Of a stretch of 64,000 nucleotides of DNA, positions 26,762-36,133 are shown in pieces; the first letter of the stretch is position 1, and every line of letters starts with the position of its first letter. The position numbers and the translations under genes are program-made. The notes beneath the pieces were generated by a model, which had not been told where the DNA came from, ran no database searches, and saw only the letters and a program-made list of their open reading frames with translations. Source of the stretch: Salinisphaera sp040361255 (lineage in GTDB: Bacteria; Pseudomonadota; Gammaproteobacteria; Nevskiales; Salinisphaeraceae); contig NZ_APNG01000013.1 in the NCBI RefSeq assembly GCF_040361255.1, positions 1 to 64,000 of the forward strand. Direction: 5' to 3'.

Positions 26762-28162
26762 TCAGGCCGCCTTCTTGCCCATATCTTCGCCCTTCTTGAC
26801 GGCCTCGTCGATGGTGCCAACCATGTAGAAGGCCTGCTCGGGCAGGTGATCGTAGTCGCCGTCGACAATGCCACGGAAACCGCGGATCGTTTCGGACAGC
26901 GGCACGTACTTGCCGGGCGAACCGGTGAACACTTCGGCCACGAAGAACGGCTGCGACAGGAAGCGCTCGATCTTACGGGCACGGGCCACCGACAGCTTGT
27001 CTTCTTCGGAGAGCTCGTCCATGCCCAGAATGGCGATGATGTCCTTGAGCTCGCGATAGCGCTGCAGCGTCTGCTGCACATCGCGGGCCGTCTGGTAGTG
27101 GTCGTTGCCAATGACGTTCGGATCGAGCTGACGCGAGGTCGAGTCGAGCGGATCCACCGCCGGGTAAATACCACGCTCGGCGATACCACGGGCCAACACG
27201 ACGGTCGCGTCCAGATGCGCGAAGGTGGTCGCCGGCGACGGGTCGGTCAAGTCGTCCGCGGGCACATACACGGCCTGCACGGAGGTAATGGAACCGGTCT
27301 TGGTTGAGGTAATACGTTCCTGGAGCAGGCCCATTTCCTCGGCCAGCGTGGGCTGGTAACCCACCGCGGAGGGCATACGACCCAACAGCGCCGAAACCTC
27401 GGTACCGGCCAGCGTGTAACGATAGATGTTGTCGATGAACAACAGTACGTCACGGCCTTCGTCACGGAAGAACTCGGCCATGGTCAGGCCGGTCAGCGCA
27501 ACACGCAGACGGTTACCCGGCGGCTCGTTCATCTGGCCGTAGACCAGGGCCACCTTGTCGATAACGTTCGACTCCTTCATTTCGTAGTAGAAGTCGTTGC
27601 CTTCACGGGTGCGCTCGCCGACACCGGCAAACACCGAGTAGCCCGAGTGCTCGGCCGCGATGTTACGGATGAGCTCCATCATGTTGACGGTCTTGCCCAC
27701 GCCGGCACCGCCGAACAGGCCGACCTTGCCGCCCTTGGCGAAGGGGCAGAGCAGGTCGATGACCTTAATGCCGGTTTCGAGCAGCTCCTGGCTGCCGGCC
27801 TGGTCCTCGAACGTCGGCGGCGCACGGTGAATCGGCGCGGTTTCGTCGGCGCCGATGTCGCCGCTGTTATCGATCGGATGGCCCAGCACGTTCATGATGC
27901 GGCCCAGGGTCTTCTGCCCCACCGGTACCGAGATCGGCTTACCGGTGTTCTCGACCGTGGCGCCGCGGGACAGACCTTCGGTCACGCCCATGGCAATACA
28001 GCGCACCACGCCGTCGCCAATCTGCTGCTCTACCTCGAGTACGAGATCTTCGCCGCCCTCGACCTTGAGGATCAGCGCGTCGAAAATTTGGGGCAACGAT
28101 TCGCGATCGAATTCCACGTCCACGACCGGGCCGATGATCTGTACGACTTTACCGCTACTCAT
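26762..28162 (-). CDS. atpD: ATP synthase F1 beta subunit
   Basis: A 466-residue catalytic beta subunit. The Walker A loop GGAGVGKT is at 151-158, Walker B in DVLLFIDNIYR, and the arginine/Glu region in YSVFAGVGERTREGNDFYYE. The DELSEEDK motif lies near the C-terminus. Length and every block match proteobacterial AtpD. It sits 68 bp after atpG within the complete atp operon and is the catalytic site of ATP synthesis at the cytoplasmic face of the membrane. Confidence 0.99.
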   Translation of the reverse strand: MSSGKVVQIIGPVVDVEFDRESLPQIFDALILKVEGGEDLVLEVEQQIGDGVVRCIAMGVTEGLSRGATVENTGKPISVPVGQKTLGRIMNVLGHPIDNSGDIGADETAPIHRAPPTFEDQAGSQELLETGIKVIDLLCPFAKGGKVGLFGGAGVGKTVNMMELIRNIAAEHSGYSVFAGVGERTREGNDFYYEMKESNVIDKVALVYGQMNEPPGNRLRVALTGLTMAEFFRDEGRDVLLFIDNIYRYTLAGTEVSALLGRMPSAVGYQPTLAEEMGLLQERITSTKTGSITSVQAVYVPADDLTDPSPATTFAHLDATVVLARGIAERGIYPAVDPLDSTSRQLDPNVIGNDHYQTARDVQQTLQRYRELKDIIAILGMDELSEEDKLSVARARKIERFLSQPFFVAEVFTGSPGKYVPLSETIRGFRGIVDGDYDHLPEQAFYMVGTIDEAVKKGEDMGKKAA

Positions 28163-28230
28163 ATCCGATTCCTCACCTGGGCAGCGCTCGCCGCTGCCGA
28201 TCTGTGTCTAGGGTTTCGTCTGTTCGGGTC

Positions 28231-29091
28231 TTACGATACCGCGGCCGCGCCGGCCACGATTTCCGACAGCTCCTGCGTAATTGCCGCCTGGCGCTGCTTG
28301 TTGTATTCGAGCTGGAGGTCGTCGATGATTTCGCCCGCGTTGTCCGAGGCGGACTTCATGGCGACCATACGTGCCGCCATCTCGCAGGCGACGTTCTCGA
28401 CGACGCCCTGATAGACCTGGGCCTCGACATAACGCACCAGAATCGACTCCAGCAATTCGGCCGGCTCCGGTTCGTAGATATAGTCCCAGTGATCGGGCAA
28501 CTCTTCGTCGTCGTCCTCGGGCACCGGCAGCAACTGCTGGGTCTCCGGCCGTTGCGTCATGGTATTGACGAACTCGTTGCCCATCAGGAACAGCCGATCG
28601 ATATTGCCTTCCCGATAATCGTCGAGCATCACCTTGATGGTGCCGATCAAATCCTCGAGATGCGGCCGATCGCCCAGGTCCGTGACCTCGGCCTTGATGT
28701 CCTTGATACGGCGAAAGAAGCTGGCCGCCTTGCGGCCAACCACGACGATCTCGACCGGGACGTTCTTCTTGTCCCACTCGCGCAGTTCGCCGAGCACCTT
28801 GCGGAACAGGTTGATGTTCAGGCCGCCGCACAAACCGCGATCAGTCGAGATCACGATCATGCCCACGCGATTGACCTCGCGCTCGACCATGAACGGATGC
28901 TGGAAGTCCGGGTTGGCCTGGGCCAGATGGCCGATGGTGCGCCGGATCTTCTGGGCATAGGGACGCGCCGCCTCGACACGCTCCTGGGCCTTGCGCATCT
29001 TCGACGCCGCGACCATTTCCATGGCCTTGGTGATCTTCTGCGTATTTTCTACGCTCTTGATCTTGCTCTTGACTTCCTTGCCGCCGGCCAT
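28231..29091 (-). CDS. atpG: ATP synthase F1 gamma subunit
   Basis: A 286-residue central rotor shaft. The N-terminal helix has the family pattern (GKEVKSKIKSVENTQKITKA, MEMVAASKMRKAQERVEAAR), followed by the Rossmann-like middle (MIVISTDRGLCGGLNINLFR) and the C-terminal helix (ARMVAMKSASDNAGEIIDDL, YNKQRQAAITQELSEIVAGA). It rotates inside the alpha3beta3 hexamer. It lies 37 bp after atpA. Nothing is unusual. Confidence 0.98.
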   Translation of the reverse strand: MAGGKEVKSKIKSVENTQKITKAMEMVAASKMRKAQERVEAARPYAQKIRRTIGHLAQANPDFQHPFMVEREVNRVGMIVISTDRGLCGGLNINLFRKVLGELREWDKKNVPVEIVVVGRKAASFFRRIKDIKAEVTDLGDRPHLEDLIGTIKVMLDDYREGNIDRLFLMGNEFVNTMTQRPETQQLLPVPEDDDEELPDHWDYIYEPEPAELLESILVRYVEAQVYQGVVENVACEMAARMVAMKSASDNAGEIIDDLQLEYNKQRQAAITQELSEIVAGAAAVS

Positions 29092-29128
29092 CAGTTGACT
29101 CCGTTGGTGGACTCAGGAACGCGCGGTG

Positions 29129-30670
29129 TTACCACGTATGCGTTTCCTTGAATTCCTTGAGCGCGCTGTGCAGTTCCGACTTGATCTCGTCGTTGTAGTC
29201 GCCGGTGTCGTTGATCTTGTCGACCAGCTCTTTCTGCTCGTTTTCCATGTACTGGTGCAGCGCGGCCTCGAAGTCGGTGACCTTGTCGGCATCGACATCG
29301 TCGAGGTAGCCCTCTTCAGCCGCGAACAGCGAGGAAGCCGTCAACGCCACCGACAGCGGGTTGTACTGCTTCTGAATCATCAGCTTGGTGACACGCTCGC
29401 CGTGCTCGAGCTGCTTACGCGTGGCATCGTCCAGATCGGAGGCAAACTGTGCGAATGCCGCCAGCTCACGGTACTGGGCCAGCGCCAGACGAATACCGCC
29501 GCCCAGCTTCTTGATGATCTTGGTCTGGGCCGAACCACCCACACGCGAGACCGACAGACCGGCGTTCACGGCCGGGCGGGTGCCGGCGTTGAACATATCC
29601 GTTTCCAGATAGATCTGGCCGTCGGTGATCGAGATCACGTTGGTCGGCACGAAGGCAGACACGTCACCCGCCTGGGTTTCGATGATCGGCAGCGCCGTCA
29701 GCGAACCGGTCTTGCCCTTGACCTTGCCTTCGGTCAGCTCTTCCACGTAATCGGCGTTGATACGCGAAGCGCGCTCGAGCAGACGGGAATGCAGGTAGAA
29801 CACGTCACCCGGATAGGCTTCACGGCCCGGCGGACGACGCAGCAGCAGCGAAATCTGACGATAGGCGACAGCCTGCTTGGACAGATCGTCATAGACGATC
29901 AGCGCGTCTTCGCCCTTGTCGCGGAAGAACTCGCCCATCGAGCAACCGGCATAGGGGGCGATGTACTGCAGCGCCGGCGAGATCGCCGCACCTGCAGCAA
30001 CCACGATGGTGTGATCCATCGCGCCTTCCTGCTCGAGCTTGCGCACCACGTTGGCGATCGAGCTGTTCTTCTGCCCGATGGCCACGTAGATGCACTTAAT
30101 GCCGGTGTTCTTCTGATTGATGATGGCGTCGATCGCGATCGCGGTCTTGCCGATCTGGCGGTCACCAATGATGAGCTCACGCTGGCCGCGGCCGATCGGG
30201 ATCATCGCGTCGATCGATTTCAGACCGGTCTGGACCGGCTCGTCCACGGACTGGCGTTCGATCACGCCCGGGGCGACCTTTTCGATCGGCGAGGTCTGGC
30301 TGGTGCCCAGCTCGCCCTTGCCGTCAATCGGGTTGCCCAGCGGATCGACCACGCGCCCGAGCAGCTCGTCGCCGACCGGCACTTCCAGAATGCGGCCGGT
30401 CGTCTTGACCTCGCAGCCTTCCGAAATATGCGTGTACTCGCCCATGAGCACCGCGCCCACCGAATCCCGCTCGAGGTTGAGCGCGATACCGTAGGTGCCG
30501 CCCGGGAATTCGAGCATTTCGCCCTGCATGGCATCGGCGAGGCCGTGGATTTTTGCAATCCCGTCGGCGAGGCTCACCAGTGTGCCGACATTGCGCGACT
30601 CGGTCACGGAATCGAAGTTTTCGATCCGTTTCTTGATCAGGTCTGAAATTTCCGACGGATTGAGTTGCAT
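29129..30670 (-). CDS. atpA: ATP synthase F1 alpha subunit
   Basis: A 513-residue non-catalytic nucleotide-binding subunit. The family start MQLNPSEISDLIKKRIENFD fixes the initiation codon at 30670, although the frame stays open to 30772. The Walker A loop GDRQIGKT is at 169-176, and the ALIVYDDLSKQAVAYRQISL and LLRRPPGREAYPGDVFYLHS blocks are intact. It pairs with beta subunits in F1 and lies 70 bp after atpH in the operon. Confidence 0.99.
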   Translation of the reverse strand: MQLNPSEISDLIKKRIENFDSVTESRNVGTLVSLADGIAKIHGLADAMQGEMLEFPGGTYGIALNLERDSVGAVLMGEYTHISEGCEVKTTGRILEVPVGDELLGRVVDPLGNPIDGKGELGTSQTSPIEKVAPGVIERQSVDEPVQTGLKSIDAMIPIGRGQRELIIGDRQIGKTAIAIDAIINQKNTGIKCIYVAIGQKNSSIANVVRKLEQEGAMDHTIVVAAGAAISPALQYIAPYAGCSMGEFFRDKGEDALIVYDDLSKQAVAYRQISLLLRRPPGREAYPGDVFYLHSRLLERASRINADYVEELTEGKVKGKTGSLTALPIIETQAGDVSAFVPTNVISITDGQIYLETDMFNAGTRPAVNAGLSVSRVGGSAQTKIIKKLGGGIRLALAQYRELAAFAQFASDLDDATRKQLEHGERVTKLMIQKQYNPLSVALTASSLFAAEEGYLDDVDADKVTDFEAALHQYMENEQKELVDKINDTGDYNDEIKSELHSALKEFKETHTW

Positions 30671-30740
30671 TGACCTTATTCCTCTATATCCATGTCGCTG
30701 CGGCGAGCTGCCGCCAGCGGATGATCGCCTGTGGGTCGAG

Positions 30741-31277
30741 CTATTGCGCGAGCGACTGACGCATGCGCTCAAGCTGTGCGCGCAATGAACCGTCGATCAC
30801 CAGGTCGCCGGCGCGGATCACGGCCCCGCCGATCACGTCTTCGTCCTGCTCGAACGTCAGCCGCACGCTGCGACCGAGCCGTTTTTCCAGCGATTTGGCC
30901 AAGGCCGCACGCTGCTCTTCGGAAAACTCGACCGCCGATGTCACGTTGACATCCACGCGGTGTTCAGCCTCGGCCTTGCGCTGCTCGTAGAGCGTGGCAA
31001 TGGCGGGCGCAAGACTCAGACGCCCATTGGCCACGAGCAGCCGCACGAGGTTGGCACTGGATTCGTCCAGATCGTCGCCGCCAATCTCGATGACCAAATC
31101 GGCCAGCCGACTGTCGGCGATTTCCGGATTATCCAGCAACAGGGCCACGTCCGGGTTCGAGACGATGGCCGAAAGCGCATTCAGCGCCTGCGACCATTCA
31201 TCCAGCCGGCCCTGGCCATCGGCCAGTTCGAAAACGGCCTCGGCGTACGGCCGTGCGAGCGTCTGCGTCTCGGCCAT
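30741..31277 (-). CDS. atpH: ATP synthase F1 delta subunit
   Basis: A 178-residue delta subunit of the peripheral stalk, which joins the b-subunit dimer to F1. Family features include TLARPYAEAVFELA at the N-terminus and the C-terminal VNVTSAVEFSEEQRAALAKS, EKRLGRSVRLTFEQDEDVIG, AVIRAGDLVIDGSLRAQL. It starts 2 bp after the atpF stop, so the two are translationally coupled. Confidence 0.97.
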   Translation of the reverse strand: MAETQTLARPYAEAVFELADGQGRLDEWSQALNALSAIVSNPDVALLLDNPEIADSRLADLVIEIGGDDLDESSANLVRLLVANGRLSLAPAIATLYEQRKAEAEHRVDVNVTSAVEFSEEQRAALAKSLEKRLGRSVRLTFEQDEDVIGGAVIRAGDLVIDGSLRAQLERMRQSLAQ

Positions 31278-31279
31278 GG

Positions 31280-31753
31280 CTAACGAATCTCCGCGACGAG
31301 GTCGTCGATGATGTCGTTATGCGCCTTGGCGTCGATCTCGCGCTTGAGAATGCGCTCGGCGCCGACAACGGCCAGCGAGCCCACTTCTCGACGCAGATCT
31401 TCCTTGGCAGAGGCCACGGCCTGATCGACCTCTTCGCGGGCGGCGGTGACAATACGCTCGCCTTCGGCGCGCGCGTCCTCCCGTGCCCGTTCGAGGGTAT
31501 CGTCGGCCTGACGCTGCGCATTGGTCAGGATTTCCTGAGCCTGCGTACGCGCCTTGGCGACCATTTCCTCGGCCTTGGCGGTGGCTTCGTTGAGCTCGCG
31601 GGCGCCGCGTTCGGCAGCCGCCAGCCCTTCGCTGATCCGCTTCTGGCGATCACGCATGGCGTTCATGATCGGCGGCCATACGAACTTCATTGTGAACCAG
31701 ACGAAGACCGCGAAGACGATCATCTGGGCCAGCAGTGTGGCATTGATGCTCAT
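31280..31753 (-). CDS. atpF: ATP synthase Fo b subunit
   Basis: A 157-residue b subunit: one N-terminal transmembrane helix (about 6-26, LLAQMIVFAVFVWFTMKFVW) followed by a long Ala/Glu/Arg coiled coil that forms the peripheral stalk (GLAAAERGARELNEATAKAE, EEMVAKARTQAQEILTNAQR). The end of the protein, LVAEIR, is typical. It lies between atpE and atpH. Confidence 0.97.
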   Translation of the reverse strand: MSINATLLAQMIVFAVFVWFTMKFVWPPIMNAMRDRQKRISEGLAAAERGARELNEATAKAEEMVAKARTQAQEILTNAQRQADDTLERAREDARAEGERIVTAAREEVDQAVASAKEDLRREVGSLAVVGAERILKREIDAKAHNDIIDDLVAEIR

Positions 31754-31806
31754 GGGTTACCCCTGGCTTTCGTAACTCGACTTAAGCGACTAGGCGAAAC
31801 CGGGTG

Positions 31807-32085
31807 TTAGCCGCCACCGGACTGCACGGCCGCCAGGAAGGGGTTGGCGAACGTCAGGAACAGGGCGATACCCACGCCGATCATCGACACGGCGTCGAGC
31901 AGGCCGGCGATCAGAAACATACGGCCGGTCAGCATCGGGGCCATTTCCGGCTGACGAGCCAGGCCTTCCAGGAATTTGCCGCCCAGCAGACCGAAGCCCA
32001 GTGCGGTACCGATGGCGCCGAAGCCGATCAGCATCGCAACGGCAATGGCGGTCATGCCCTGGACGTCAGCAATTGCTTGTTCCAT
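31807..32085 (-). CDS. atpE: ATP synthase Fo c subunit
   Basis: A 92-residue hairpin of two transmembrane helices that forms the c-ring. The conserved loop RQPEM is at 44-48, and the ion-binding carboxylate is Asp64 in GLLDAVSMIGVG, like Asp61 of E. coli. The residues that mark Na+-binding rings (a Gln in helix 1, Glu-Ser/Thr in helix 2) are absent, so proton coupling is expected. It is 54 bp downstream of atpB. Confidence 0.98.
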   Translation of the reverse strand: MEQAIADVQGMTAIAVAMLIGFGAIGTALGFGLLGGKFLEGLARQPEMAPMLTGRMFLIAGLLDAVSMIGVGIALFLTFANPFLAAVQSGGG

Positions 32086-32139
32086 TTTCTACTCTCCAGT
32101 TTACGAGTCAGTGGGGTCAGTGGTCAGTGAATGCGTCGA

Positions 32140-32979
32140 TCAGTGGTGCTCTTGCGCCATGCTCAGATACACGATGGTGAGCATGCCGAAGATATAAGCC
32201 TGCAGTGTGATCACCAGAATATGGAAGATCGCCCAGCCGACGCCGAGCAGTATCTGCAGGATAAACATGGGCACGGCCAGCAGGCTGGCGCCCGCGCCGA
32301 GCGTAAACACGGCGATCAGAATGAAGATCAGCTCGCCCGCGTACAGGTTGCCAAACAGTCGCAGCGACAGCGATACCGGCTTGGCGACCGTTTCCACCAC
32401 GAACAACATGAAGTTGAAAGGCGCAAGCCACGGGCCGAATGGGTGGGTAAGCGTTTCCTTGAGAAAGCCCAACCCGCCCTTGATCTTCACGCTGTAGAAC
32501 ATCATCAGCAAAAAGACCGAGATCGACAGCCCGAAGGTAATGTTCAGATCGGTCGACGGCACGACCTTGAGGTATTCGATGCCGCTGGCATGGGCCGCGG
32601 CCGGCAGCGCATCCACCGGAATCAGGTCCATGAAGTTCATCAGAAAGACCCAGACGAAGATCGTCAGCGCCAACGGCGCGATCAGCTTCGACTGACCGTG
32701 ATAGATGTCGCGCACCTGGGTATCGGTGAAATCGACGACCATCTCGACGAAGTTCTGCAGCCCGCCCGGCTCAGTCGCGGTGGCTTTTTTGGCGGCCATG
32801 CGGAAGAAGAACAGAAAGAACACGCCCAGGATGATCGAGAAGAACAGGCTATCGACGTTGAGCACCCAGAAACCGCTGGCGTGCCCGTCGAAGGACATGC
32901 TGCTCAGATCGAACTTGAGGTTCGTCAGATGGTGCTGGATGTATTGGGTAGCGGAGCCTCCGCCTTCGGCACTGGCCAT
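32140..32979 (-). CDS. atpB: ATP synthase Fo a subunit
   Basis: A 279-residue, multi-helix membrane subunit that forms the proton half-channels against the c-ring. The essential arginine lies in SLSLRLFGNLYAGELIFIL, and the family motif WVFLMNFMDLIPVDALP is present. The N-terminus (YIQHHLTNLKFDLSSM) matches gammaproteobacterial AtpB. It is the second gene of the atp operon, 52 bp after atpI. Confidence 0.98.
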   Translation of the reverse strand: MASAEGGGSATQYIQHHLTNLKFDLSSMSFDGHASGFWVLNVDSLFFSIILGVFFLFFFRMAAKKATATEPGGLQNFVEMVVDFTDTQVRDIYHGQSKLIAPLALTIFVWVFLMNFMDLIPVDALPAAAHASGIEYLKVVPSTDLNITFGLSISVFLLMMFYSVKIKGGLGFLKETLTHPFGPWLAPFNFMLFVVETVAKPVSLSLRLFGNLYAGELIFILIAVFTLGAGASLLAVPMFILQILLGVGWAIFHILVITLQAYIFGMLTIVYLSMAQEHH

Positions 32980-33031
32980 ACGATTTGTCCTCGATGAAAG
33001 CCTATGTCGAACCCGCTGCCATTTGTGCCAG

Positions 33032-33409
33032 CTAGCGCGTCAATATGAGGGCGAGCCAGTAACAAGCCAGGCAAGCCACGTACGTTCCCAGCAGTACAAG
33101 AAACTGCTGGCCAAACAAAAGGGCTGCCGTGAAAAACAGCCCTACGGTCAATCCCAGTTTTCCCAACTCGCCCCAATAGAAGGCGCGAGCCATTTTAGAT
33201 GCATCCACCTGACGGCGGCGCGGCAACATCCACAGTGCCATCCATAATCCCGGCACTGCCGCCACGACCGCGCCGAACAGGGCAGCGCCAGCCGATGCCG
33301 GACCGATCATGAGGCCGACAAGGCCAGCCATGATCAGACCGATTGCGACTTGCGCGCCAAGCACAGCCCAGGCGAGGCGCATATTACGCAGACGTGGTCG
33401 GGATATCAC
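33032..33409 (-). CDS. atpI: ATP synthase assembly protein AtpI (ATP synthase subunit I)
   Basis: A 125-residue membrane protein with four hydrophobic segments (LAWAVLGAQVAIGLIMAGLV, ALFGAVVAAVPGLWMALWML, LGLTVGLFFTAALLF, FLVLLGTYVACLACYWLALI). Position as first gene of the atp operon and the central Arg/Lys-rich loop followed by FYWGELGKLG are typical of AtpI, which assists c-ring assembly. The start is a GTG behind a GGGGGAT ribosome site; an internal ATG at 33382 is a weaker alternative. Confidence 0.9.
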   Translation of the reverse strand: MISRPRLRNMRLAWAVLGAQVAIGLIMAGLVGLMIGPASAGAALFGAVVAAVPGLWMALWMLPRRRQVDASKMARAFYWGELGKLGLTVGLFFTAALLFGQQFLVLLGTYVACLACYWLALILTR

Positions 33410-33478
33410 AACAGCAATCCCCCACCGCGACCCCGGACTGACACGCGATTTTCTCGCGGCATGCCCGGCGCTCGGCGG

Positions 33479-33507
33479 ACTATAGACAAAGCGAAATGGA
33501 AGGTCAA
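33479..33507 (-). promoter_or_regulatory. Predicted sigma70 promoter of the atp operon
   Basis: Reading on the minus strand, TTGACC (-35, 33507-33502) and TATAGT (-10, 33484-33479) are separated by exactly 17 bp. They lie in the 155-bp gap between parB and atpI, with the -10 about 70 bp before the atpI start. This supports independent transcription of the atp operon from rsmG-parAB. Confidence 0.65.
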
Positions 33508-33564
33508 TCGCGTCGAAAACGCCTGTTATTTACAACAAAAGGCGTTCGCGCCGCGCTCGTGGCG

Positions 33565-34413
33565 CTACTTGAGACGGTCGAGCAGGGTATCGAGTTCGCC
33601 CGCGTTCGGGTAGTCGATGACCACCCGCGCGCGCCCGCCGCGCTGTGAGCGCACCGTGACCTTGGCCCCAAGGGATTCACCCAACTCGCGCTCGAAGCGC
33701 ACCAGCCGGTTGCTCTGGCGCGGCGCGGCGTCGACATCCTTTTCGGCCATCGCCGAGGCGACCAGCGCCTCGGTCTGGCGCACAGTCAGCTGACGCGCGG
33801 CCACGCGCGCGGCCAGATCGGCCTGCAGCGCGCTGGGCGCGCCCAGCAGCGCGCGTGCATGGCCCATCTGGATATCGCCCGCGCGTAGCAGCGCCTGCGC
33901 CTCGGGCACCAACTCGGACAGCCGCAACAGATTGGACACGCTCGCGCGCGAGCGCCCTACGGCCTGGGCACAGGCCGCATGGGTCATGCCGCATTCGTCG
34001 ATCAGACGACGCAGCGCCGCGGCCTCTTCCAGCGGGTTGAGGTCCTCGCGCTGAATATTCTCGATGAGCGCGACCGCCATCGCCGCTTCGTCGGCCATCG
34101 GCCGGACCACCGCGGGCACCGTAGCCAACCCGGCCAGACGCGCGGCCCGCCAGCGCCGCTCGCCGGCGACGATTTCGTAGCCGCCCTCGGCTTCGCGCAC
34201 GACCAGCGGCTGAACCACGCCCTGGGTACGAATCGATTGCGCGAGCGCCTCCAACGCCTCAGCGTCCATATCGCGACGCGGCTGATAACGCCCTGGACGC
34301 AGGGCATCGAGCTCGAGCTCGACGAGTTCGCTTGCGCTATCCGGGGTATCGTCGAAATCGTTGGAGAGCAGCGATTCCAGGCCGCGCCCGAGTCCGCGTT
34401 TTTTTTGTGCCAT
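33565..34413 (-). CDS. parB: Chromosome-partitioning protein ParB
   Basis: A 282-residue DNA-binding CTPase that loads at parS sites and spreads to organise chromosome origins. It shows the N-terminal family block KKRGLGRGLESLLSND, the CTP-binding motif GERRWRAAR (84-92), IENIQREDLNPLEEA, the helix-turn-helix MTHAACAQAVGRSRASVSNL, and a C-terminal dimerisation domain. It is 26 bp after parA on the same strand. No complete parS site was seen in this window. Confidence 0.97.
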   Translation of the reverse strand: MAQKKRGLGRGLESLLSNDFDDTPDSASELVELELDALRPGRYQPRRDMDAEALEALAQSIRTQGVVQPLVVREAEGGYEIVAGERRWRAARLAGLATVPAVVRPMADEAAMAVALIENIQREDLNPLEEAAALRRLIDECGMTHAACAQAVGRSRASVSNLLRLSELVPEAQALLRAGDIQMGHARALLGAPSALQADLAARVAARQLTVRQTEALVASAMAEKDVDAAPRQSNRLVRFERELGESLGAKVTVRSQRGGRARVVIDYPNAGELDTLLDRLK

Positions 34414-34439
34414 AGCCCGATCTTGGTTGAGAGGTGCGC

Positions 34440-35285
34440 TCAGCCAGCGCTACGACGGCGCCGGCCGAACAACGACGACACCGCCCGGCGCGCGCCCTTG
34501 CGCGGCGCGTCGATCACTTCGCTGTCGTCGCGCCCGAGGATTTCGGCGGCCAGCTGACGATAGGCCACCGCGCCCGATGCCGTATTATCGTACTGCATGA
34601 TCGGCAGCCCGTGGCTGGGCGCTTCGGCCAGGCGCACATTGCGCGGAATACAGGTTTCGTAGACCGCACTGCCGAAATAGTCGATCAGCTGGGCCGAGAC
34701 ATCGCCGGTCAGGCGATTGCGCGGGTCGTGCATGGTGCGCAGCACGCCTTCGATGATCAGCTCCGGATTCATCATCTTGCGCACGCTTTCGATGGTTTCC
34801 AGCAGATCGGACAGGCCTTCGAGGGCGTAATACTCGCACTGCATGGGGATGATCACCCCGCGCGCGGCGGCCAGCGCGTTGACGGTGAGCATGGACAGCG
34901 CAGGCGGACAGTCGATGATCACGTAATCAAAGCTGTCGGAAATCTCGGCCAGGGCCTGCTTGAGCGCAAGCCGGCCGTTCTTGCGATCGCGCAGGCCGAC
35001 TTCGGCCGCGGTCATGTCGCCATTGGCCCCGAGCAGGAAGAACTGCCCGTCGAGCACCACCTGCAGCGCTTCGGAGACACCCTTGTCGCCGAGCAGAAAG
35101 TCGCAGACCGTGGCTTCGAGGGCGTTCTTGTCCACGCCCACGCCCATGGTGGCGTTGCCCTGCGCGTCCATATCCACCAGCAGCACGCGCTGTTCGGCCT
35201 CGGCCAGCGCGGCCGCCAGGTTGATACTGGTGGTGGTCTTGCCGACCCCGCCCTTCTGGTTGGCAATGGCGATGATGTTGCTCAT
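34440..35285 (-). CDS. parA: Chromosome-partitioning ATPase ParA (Soj)
   Basis: A 281-residue deviant Walker ATPase that drives origin segregation with ParB. The deviant Walker A motif KGGVGKTT is at 11-18. LLVDMDAQGNATMGVG and DYVIIDCPPALSMLTVNALA are the other nucleotide-binding blocks, and MQCEYYALEGLSDLLETIE is typical. The C-terminal about 25 residues are basic (PRKGARRAVSSLFGRRRRSA), which may help non-specific DNA binding. It lies between rsmG and parB in the ancestral gammaproteobacterial order. Confidence 0.97.
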   Translation of the reverse strand: MSNIIAIANQKGGVGKTTTSINLAAALAEAEQRVLLVDMDAQGNATMGVGVDKNALEATVCDFLLGDKGVSEALQVVLDGQFFLLGANGDMTAAEVGLRDRKNGRLALKQALAEISDSFDYVIIDCPPALSMLTVNALAAARGVIIPMQCEYYALEGLSDLLETIESVRKMMNPELIIEGVLRTMHDPRNRLTGDVSAQLIDYFGSAVYETCIPRNVRLAEAPSHGLPIMQYDNTASGAVAYRQLAAEILGRDDSEVIDAPRKGARRAVSSLFGRRRRSAG

Positions 35286-35335
35286 GGCCGCTCAGTCTAA
35301 TGGACTCGTGAATCGGATGTTATGCCTAACGTAGA

Positions 35336-35983
35336 CTAGATCAGCCCCGGCTCCAGAATGGCCAGATGCCGATCGGCCTCCAGACCGGGTACGCGCAGCG
35401 CTACCGTGTCCACCGCGCGAAAATCCAGCGGCAGATCGGCCAGTTCTTCGGCAGGATCACGCCCCTTCATCAACAGAAAACGCCCACCCGGGGCGACCAG
35501 ATGCCCGGCCAGGCGCGCGCAATCGCCCGCCGCGGCAAAGGCCCGACAGATGACGGTATCGAACTTGTCGGTGCTTTCCACGGCCTCGACGCGCTCCTGG
35601 ATTACCGTGACGTTCTCCAGCTCGAGCCGCCGGCGCACGTGGCGCAGAAACGCCGCTTTCTTGCGGTTGGATTCGATCAGGGTCAGCGCCATGCGCGGGC
35701 GCGCGATCGCGATCACCAGCCCCGGCAGGCCCGGGCCCGTGCCGATATCGGCCACCGACGCGCCGGTGACGAAATCCAGCACCGACAGGCTGTCGAGCAG
35801 ATGGCGGGTGACCATCGACAGCGGGTCGCGTACCGCAGTGAGGTTGTAGGTCGCATTCCAGGTCGACAGTTCGCGCAAATACGCGATCAATTGCGCCTGC
35901 GCGGCGGCTGTTACGTCCACCCCCAATGCGTCGATGCCCTCGGCCAGCCGCTGTTCGCAGGCGCGCCAATCCGTCATCGCCAT
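35336..35983 (-). CDS. rsmG: 16S rRNA m7G527 methyltransferase RsmG (GidB)
   Basis: A 215-residue SAM-dependent enzyme that methylates G527 of 16S rRNA. The SAM-binding loop ADIGTGPGLPGLVIAIARP is at about 78-96, preceded by NLTAVRDPLSMVTRHLLDSL, both hallmarks of RsmG. The start at 35983 has a GGGAG ribosome site 4 bp upstream; an ATG at 36004 is the main alternative. It heads the rsmG-parA-parB cluster. The usual upstream partner mnmG is missing; a divergent carboxyltransferase gene occupies the position. Confidence 0.95.
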   Translation of the reverse strand: MAMTDWRACEQRLAEGIDALGVDVTAAAQAQLIAYLRELSTWNATYNLTAVRDPLSMVTRHLLDSLSVLDFVTGASVADIGTGPGLPGLVIAIARPRMALTLIESNRKKAAFLRHVRRRLELENVTVIQERVEAVESTDKFDTVICRAFAAAGDCARLAGHLVAPGGRFLLMKGRDPAEELADLPLDFRAVDTVALRVPGLEADRHLAILEPGLI

Positions 35984-36133
35984 GCTGCTCCCATCGTGAT
36001 CCATCCCCTTGTCTGCCGTGCAGGATAGCGATTTTAGCCGCATGCTTGGTCGCCATGAACAATAGGCGTGTCGCACGGCGGTGTTTTACGCTGACCGCCC
36101 GCACCCGAATACGCCCCTTCGTCCAGCCCGCCT

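Noticed and set aside
21915..30646. Long open frames on the plus strand opposite opgH and atpA (for example 21915-23189 and 29126-30646)
   Set aside because: They lie exactly antisense to highly conserved genes, have His/Arg/Ala-rich translations typical of GC-rich shadow frames, and no recognisable domain or ribosome site.
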